The translations under genes and the position numbers were made by a program. Under the pieces are notes generated by a model, which searched no databases, was not told where the DNA came from, and worked only from the letters and a program-made list of their open reading frames with translations. A stretch of DNA of 8,941 nt from Pseudomonadota bacterium (GTDB lineage: Bacteria; Pseudomonadota; Gammaproteobacteria; Burkholderiales; Burkholderiaceae_C), in contig JAEWBU010000219.1 of the NCBI GenBank assembly GCA_023390985.1, positions 1 to 8,941 on the forward strand. The letters run 5' to 3'. Below are positions 6,001-8,941 of this stretch, in pieces. Numbering within the stretch: position 1 is the first letter of the stretch; every line of letters starts with the position of its first letter.

Positions 6001-6741
6001 TCAGTCGTCGCCGGCGACGGCCAGCGAGGCATCGAGCGCGATGCGCTCGTCGAACACGAAGCAGTCGCCGCGGAAGTGGGCGCCGCCGGCTTCCTCGAAG
6101 TACTTGAGGATGCCGCCCTCCAGCTGCCACACGTGGGCCAGCCCGGCCTCGCGCATGTACAGCGCGGCCTTCTCGCAGCGGATGCCGCCGGTGCAGAAGC
6201 TCACCACGGCCTTGCCCTCGAGTTCGCCCTTGCGGGCCTGCAGCGCCGCGGGGAAGTCGCTGAACTTCGAAAGTCGCCAGTCGATCGCGCCCTCGAAGCT
6301 GCCGTGGTCGACTTCGAACGCGTTGCGCGTATCGAGCGTCACCACCGGCCGGCCGGCGTCGTCGTGGCCCTGGTCCAGCCAGCGGCGCAGCGTCGGCGCA
6401 TCCAGCGCCGGTGCGCGGCCGTCCTGCGGCGCGATCGCCGGGTGGTTCATGCGGATGATCTCGCGCTTGACCTTGACCCGCAGGCGGCGGAACGGCACGG
6501 CATCCGACCAGCTGCGCTTGGCCTCGAAGCCGCCGAGGCCGGGCTGTGCACGCAGCACCGCGAGGAAATCGCCGACGGCGGATTCGGCGCCGGCGAGGAA
6601 CAGGTTCACGCCCTCGTGCGCCAGCAGCACGGTGCCGCGCAGCGCGCCGGCCTCGGCGGCCGCGTGAAGCACGTCACGCAGCGCGGGCGGATCGGCGACA
6701 GGCGTGAATTGGTAGCCGGAGATGTTCAGGACGTCGGGCAC
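6001..6741 (-). CDS. trhO: Rhodanese-domain tRNA uridine(34) hydroxylase, TrhO/YceA family (short form)
   Basis: A 246-residue cytoplasmic enzyme of the UPF0176/TrhO family. TrhO carries out O2-dependent hydroxylation of U34 in tRNA to ho5U34, the precursor of the cmo5U family of wobble modifications. The N-terminal acylphosphatase-like domain covers about 1-95 (GTVLLAHEGVNLFLAG at 36-51). The rhodanese domain covers about 110-225, with LDTRN.FEVDHGSFEGAI and the catalytic loop CTGGIRCEKAALYM; Cys183 is the expected active-site residue and Cys189 is also kept. The family ending GDCFVFDERIALD is present, but the protein stops ten residues later, so the roughly 100-residue C-terminal extension of E. 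coli TrhO is absent; many short homologues exist. The GTG at 6741 is the only workable start: an in-frame TAG lies at 6751-6753 and the first internal Met is residue 98. It is divergent from dnaE. Confidence 0.9.
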   Translation of the reverse strand: MPDVLNISGYQFTPVADPPALRDVLHAAAEAGALRGTVLLAHEGVNLFLAGAESAVGDFLAVLRAQPGLGGFEAKRSWSDAVPFRRLRVKVKREIIRMNHPAIAPQDGRAPALDAPTLRRWLDQGHDDAGRPVVTLDTRNAFEVDHGSFEGAIDWRLSKFSDFPAALQARKGELEGKAVVSFCTGGIRCEKAALYMREAGLAHVWQLEGGILKYFEEAGGAHFRGDCFVFDERIALDASLAVAGDD

Positions 6742-6747
6742 CGCGCG

Positions 6748-6753
6748 ATTCTA
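6748..6753 (-). promoter_or_regulatory. Probable -10 box of trhO (leaderless geometry)
   Basis: Read on the minus strand this is TAGAAT, five of six matches to the sigma-70 -10 consensus. Only 6 nt separate it from the GTG start, so transcription should begin at or within a base or two of the start codon. No ribosome site fits in that space. The -35 region is not recognisable. Confidence 0.5.
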
Positions 6754-6768
6754 GGGAGGCGGCATCCC

Positions 6769-6774
6769 TAAAAT
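6769..6774 (+). promoter_or_regulatory. Probable -10 box of dnaE (leaderless geometry)
   Basis: TAAAAT matches the -10 consensus at five of six positions and ends 7 nt before the dnaE ATG, implying a transcript that starts at or next to the start codon. The intervening CGGGACC is at most a very poor ribosome site. It mirrors the trhO -10 box across a 9-bp spacer. No clear -35 was seen. Confidence 0.5.
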
Positions 6775-6781
6775 CGGGACC

Positions 6782-8900
6782 ATGTTCGTCCACCTGCGCC
6801 TGCACTCCGAGTTCTCCGTCGTCGACGGCACCAACCGCATCGACGACGTCGTGAAGGCGGCGGCGGCCGACGGCCAGCCCGCGCTGGGCATCACCGACTT
6901 GAACAACCTGTTCGGCGCGATCAAGTTCTACAAGGCCGCGCGCGGCGCGGGCGTCAAGCCCGTGATCGGCGCCGAGCTGATGCTGCAGGGCCTGGGCAAG
7001 GACGACGGCGCGCTTTCGCGCATCGTGGTGCTGGTGCAGAACCGCGCCGGCTACCTGAACCTGTGCGAGGTGCTCGCCCGCGCCTGGACCCGCAACGTGG
7101 TGCGCGCCCAGGCCGTGTGCAAGCTGGAGTGGCTGCGCGAGCTGGGCGAGGGCCTGATCGCGCTCTCGGGCGCGCAGGCCGGCCCGGTGGGCCAGGCGCT
7201 GGTGCAGGGCGACGCCTCGCGCGCCAGCCAGGTGGCGCTGGAGCTGGCATCGATCTTCCCGCACCGCTTCTACCTGGAGATCCAGCGCGCCGGCCGCCCC
7301 GACGACGAGACCCACGTGGCTGCCGCGGTGCAGCTGGCCGCCAACCTCAAGCTGCCGGTGGTGGCCACGCACCCGGTGCAGTTCACCACGCAGGACGACT
7401 ACGAGGCGCACGAGGCGCGCGTGTGCATCTCCGAGGGCGAGATCCTGGGCAACCAGCGCCGCGTGCGCAAGTTCACCCGCGAGCAGTGGTTCAAGCCGGC
7501 GGCCGAGATGGAAGCGCTGTTCGCCGACGTGCCCACGGCCGTGGCGAACACGGCCGAGATCGCCAAGCGCTGCAACCTGACGCTCGACCTGGGCAAGCCC
7601 CGGCTGCCCAACTTCCCCACGCCCAACGGCATGCCGATGGAGGAGTACTTCCGCTTCGCCTCGCACGAGGGCCTGAAGGAGCGCATGGCGCACCTCTATC
7701 CCGACGCCGCGCAGCGCGAGAAGGAGATGCCGCGCTACGTCGAGCGGCTGGAGTTCGAGATCGGCACCATCCTGAAGATGGGGTTCCCGGGCTACTTCCT
7801 GATCGTGGGCGACTTCATCAACTGGGCCAAGAACAACGGCTGCCCGGTGGGACCGGGCCGCGGCTCGGGCGCCGGCTCGCTGGTCGCCTACGCGCTCAAG
7901 ATCACCGACCTCGACCCGCTGCAATACAACCTGCTGTTCGAGCGTTTCCTGAACCCGGAGCGCGTGTCGATGCCCGACTTCGACATCGACTTCTGCCAGA
8001 GCAACCGCGACCGGGTGATCGAGTACGTCAAGGACAAGTACGGCCGCGAGGCCGTGAGCCAGATCGCCACCTTCGGCACCATGGCCGCGCGCGCCGCCAT
8101 CCGCGACGTGGGCCGCGTGCTGGACATGAGCTACACCTTCTGCGACGGCATCAGCAAGCTGATCCCGAACAAGCCCGGCCAGCACATCACGATCGCCGAG
8201 GCGATCAAGGTCGAGCCGATCCTGGCCGAACGGCTGGAGAAGGAAGACGAGGTCAAGACGCTGCTGCACTTCGCACAGAAGCTCGAAGGCATGACGCGCA
8301 ACGTCGGCATGCACGCGGGCGGCGTGCTGATCGCGCCGGGCAAGCTCACCGACTTCACGCCGCTGTACCAGCAGCCGGGCAGCGAATCGGCGGTGAGCCA
8401 GTACGACAAGGACGACGTGGAAGCCGCCGGCCTGGTGAAGTTCGACTTCCTGGGCCTGGCCACGCTGACCATCCTGGAGATCGCGCGGGGGCTCATCCAG
8501 CGGCGCCACAAGGGCCAGGAGAACTTCTGTTTCGAGAACGTGCCGCTGGACGACGCGCGCACCTACCGGCTGTTCGCCGATGGCCGCACGGAAGCGGTGT
8601 TCCAGTTCGAAAGCCGCGGCATGCAGGGCATGCTGAAAGAGGCGCGCCCGAGCCGGCTGGAAGACCTGATCGCGCTCAACGCCCTGTACCGCCCCGGGCC
8701 CATGGACCTGATCCCCAGCTTCGTCAACCGCAAGCACGGCAAGGAGGTGGTGGAGTACCCGCACCCGCTGGTCGAGCCGGTGCTGGCCGAGACCTACGGC
8801 ATCATGGTCTACCAGGAGCAGGTCATGCAGATGGCGCAGATCGTGGGCGGTTACTCGCTCGGCGGCGCCGACCTGCTGCGTCGTGCGATGGGCAAAAAGG
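6782..8900 (+). CDS. dnaE: DNA polymerase III alpha subunit, DnaE (3' part missing at contig end)
   Basis: Replicative DNA polymerase alpha subunit; 706 residues of an expected 1,150-1,180 are visible. The N-terminal PHP domain opens with HLRLHSEFS (4-12). Its second motif reads ITDLNN (37-42), without the TDH of metal-binding PHP domains, so it is probably catalytically inert, as in E. coli DnaE. The C-family palm has the GPGRGSGAGS loop (357-366) and the catalytic aspartates D401 and D403 in PDFDIDFC plus D555 in KFDFLGL, falling at the same numbers as in E. coli. Further conserved runs are NVGMHAGGVLIAP and ALYRPGPMDLIPSF. The rest of the fingers, the HhH and OB-fold modules and the tau-binding tail are beyond the end. 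Genomic sequence stops at about 8900 (RRAMGKK); the frame stays open through the adapter but those residues are not real. The start at 6782 matches the usual MFVHLRLHSEFS beginning. Confidence 0.98.
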
Positions 8901-8941
8901 CTGTCACTTATACACATCACCGAGCCCACGAGACCTCTCTA
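8901..8941 (+). other. Untrimmed Illumina Nextera adapter plus i7 index bases (artefact)
   Basis: Bases 8901-8919 match the 19-bp Tn5 mosaic end used in Nextera libraries (CTGTCTCTTATACACATCT) except for T-to-A changes at 8906 and 8919. Bases 8920-8934 are CCGAGCCCACGAGAC, an exact match to the Nextera read-2 adapter. The last seven, CTCTCTA, agree with the start of i7 index N707 (CTCTCTAC). This is read-through library sequence at a contig end, not bacterial DNA. The join falls in the middle of the universally conserved RRAMGKK region of dnaE. Confidence 0.95.

Noticed and set aside
5883..6032. A 50-residue N-terminal extension of the HAF lipoprotein
   Set aside because: It would place a non-hydrophobic stretch before the lipoprotein signal, overlaps the end of trhO, and lacks a ribosome site, whereas the ATG at 5882 has GGGAGG just upstream.
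8901..8919. A Tn5-type mosaic end, possibly a biological transposon insertion in dnaE
   Set aside because: It is followed at once by the library-specific read-2 adapter and index bases, which do not occur in natural Tn5.
6674..8929. A 751-codon minus-strand frame antisense to dnaE
   Set aside because: Its start codon lies in the sequencing adapter and the sequence is a His/Val/Leu/Ala-rich shadow of dnaE.

Overview
This 8.9 kb window looks like ordinary chromosome from a high-GC betaproteobacterium. The DnaE sequence, the strong G/C third-position bias and the 'CCCTAAAAT just before the ATG' style of promoter point to Burkholderiales, probably Comamonadaceae (Ramlibacter/Variovorax-like). 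That placement is from memory, not from a search. No phage, IS, CRISPR, rRNA or tRNA was seen. No stretch longer than 300 bases lacks a gene; the largest gaps are about 105-118 bp (842-954, 2182-2285, 3757-3861, 5883-6000).

Left half: a LysR-type regulator (minus strand, cut by the window start) is divergent from four plus-strand genes: a YhhW-type pirin, a DoxX/YqjF-like membrane protein, a WrbA/flavodoxin-like FMN protein and a second, classical pirin. The regulator resembles E. coli YhaJ and the DoxX protein resembles YqjF. This reads as a YhaJ-type regulator controlling a small redox or aromatic/quinone-response operon with two different pirins. An 86-bp palindromic repeat of the 'ATTCCCGC-GCGGGAAT' class closes the cluster.

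Middle: a DUF599 four-helix membrane protein (plus) starts 13 bp after the repeat. It converges, with 8 bp between stop codons, on a minus-strand lipoprotein that carries seven HAF-type repeats and is probably a secreted or outer-membrane beta-propeller.

Right half: a short TrhO-type rhodanese/tRNA U34 hydroxylase (minus, GTG start) is divergent from dnaE (plus, replicative polymerase alpha subunit, 706 residues visible). Their 40-bp shared promoter region is nearly symmetric, and each -10 box lies only 6-7 nt from its start codon, suggesting leaderless or near-leaderless mRNAs.

The last 41 bases are not genomic. They match the Illumina Nextera mosaic end plus read-2 adapter, followed by seven bases that agree with i7 index N707. 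dnaE is therefore cut by a contig end carrying untrimmed adapter. I found no convincing new biological system; the most interesting biology is the regulator/pirin/DoxX/flavoprotein/pirin cluster and the mirrored trhO/dnaE promoter.
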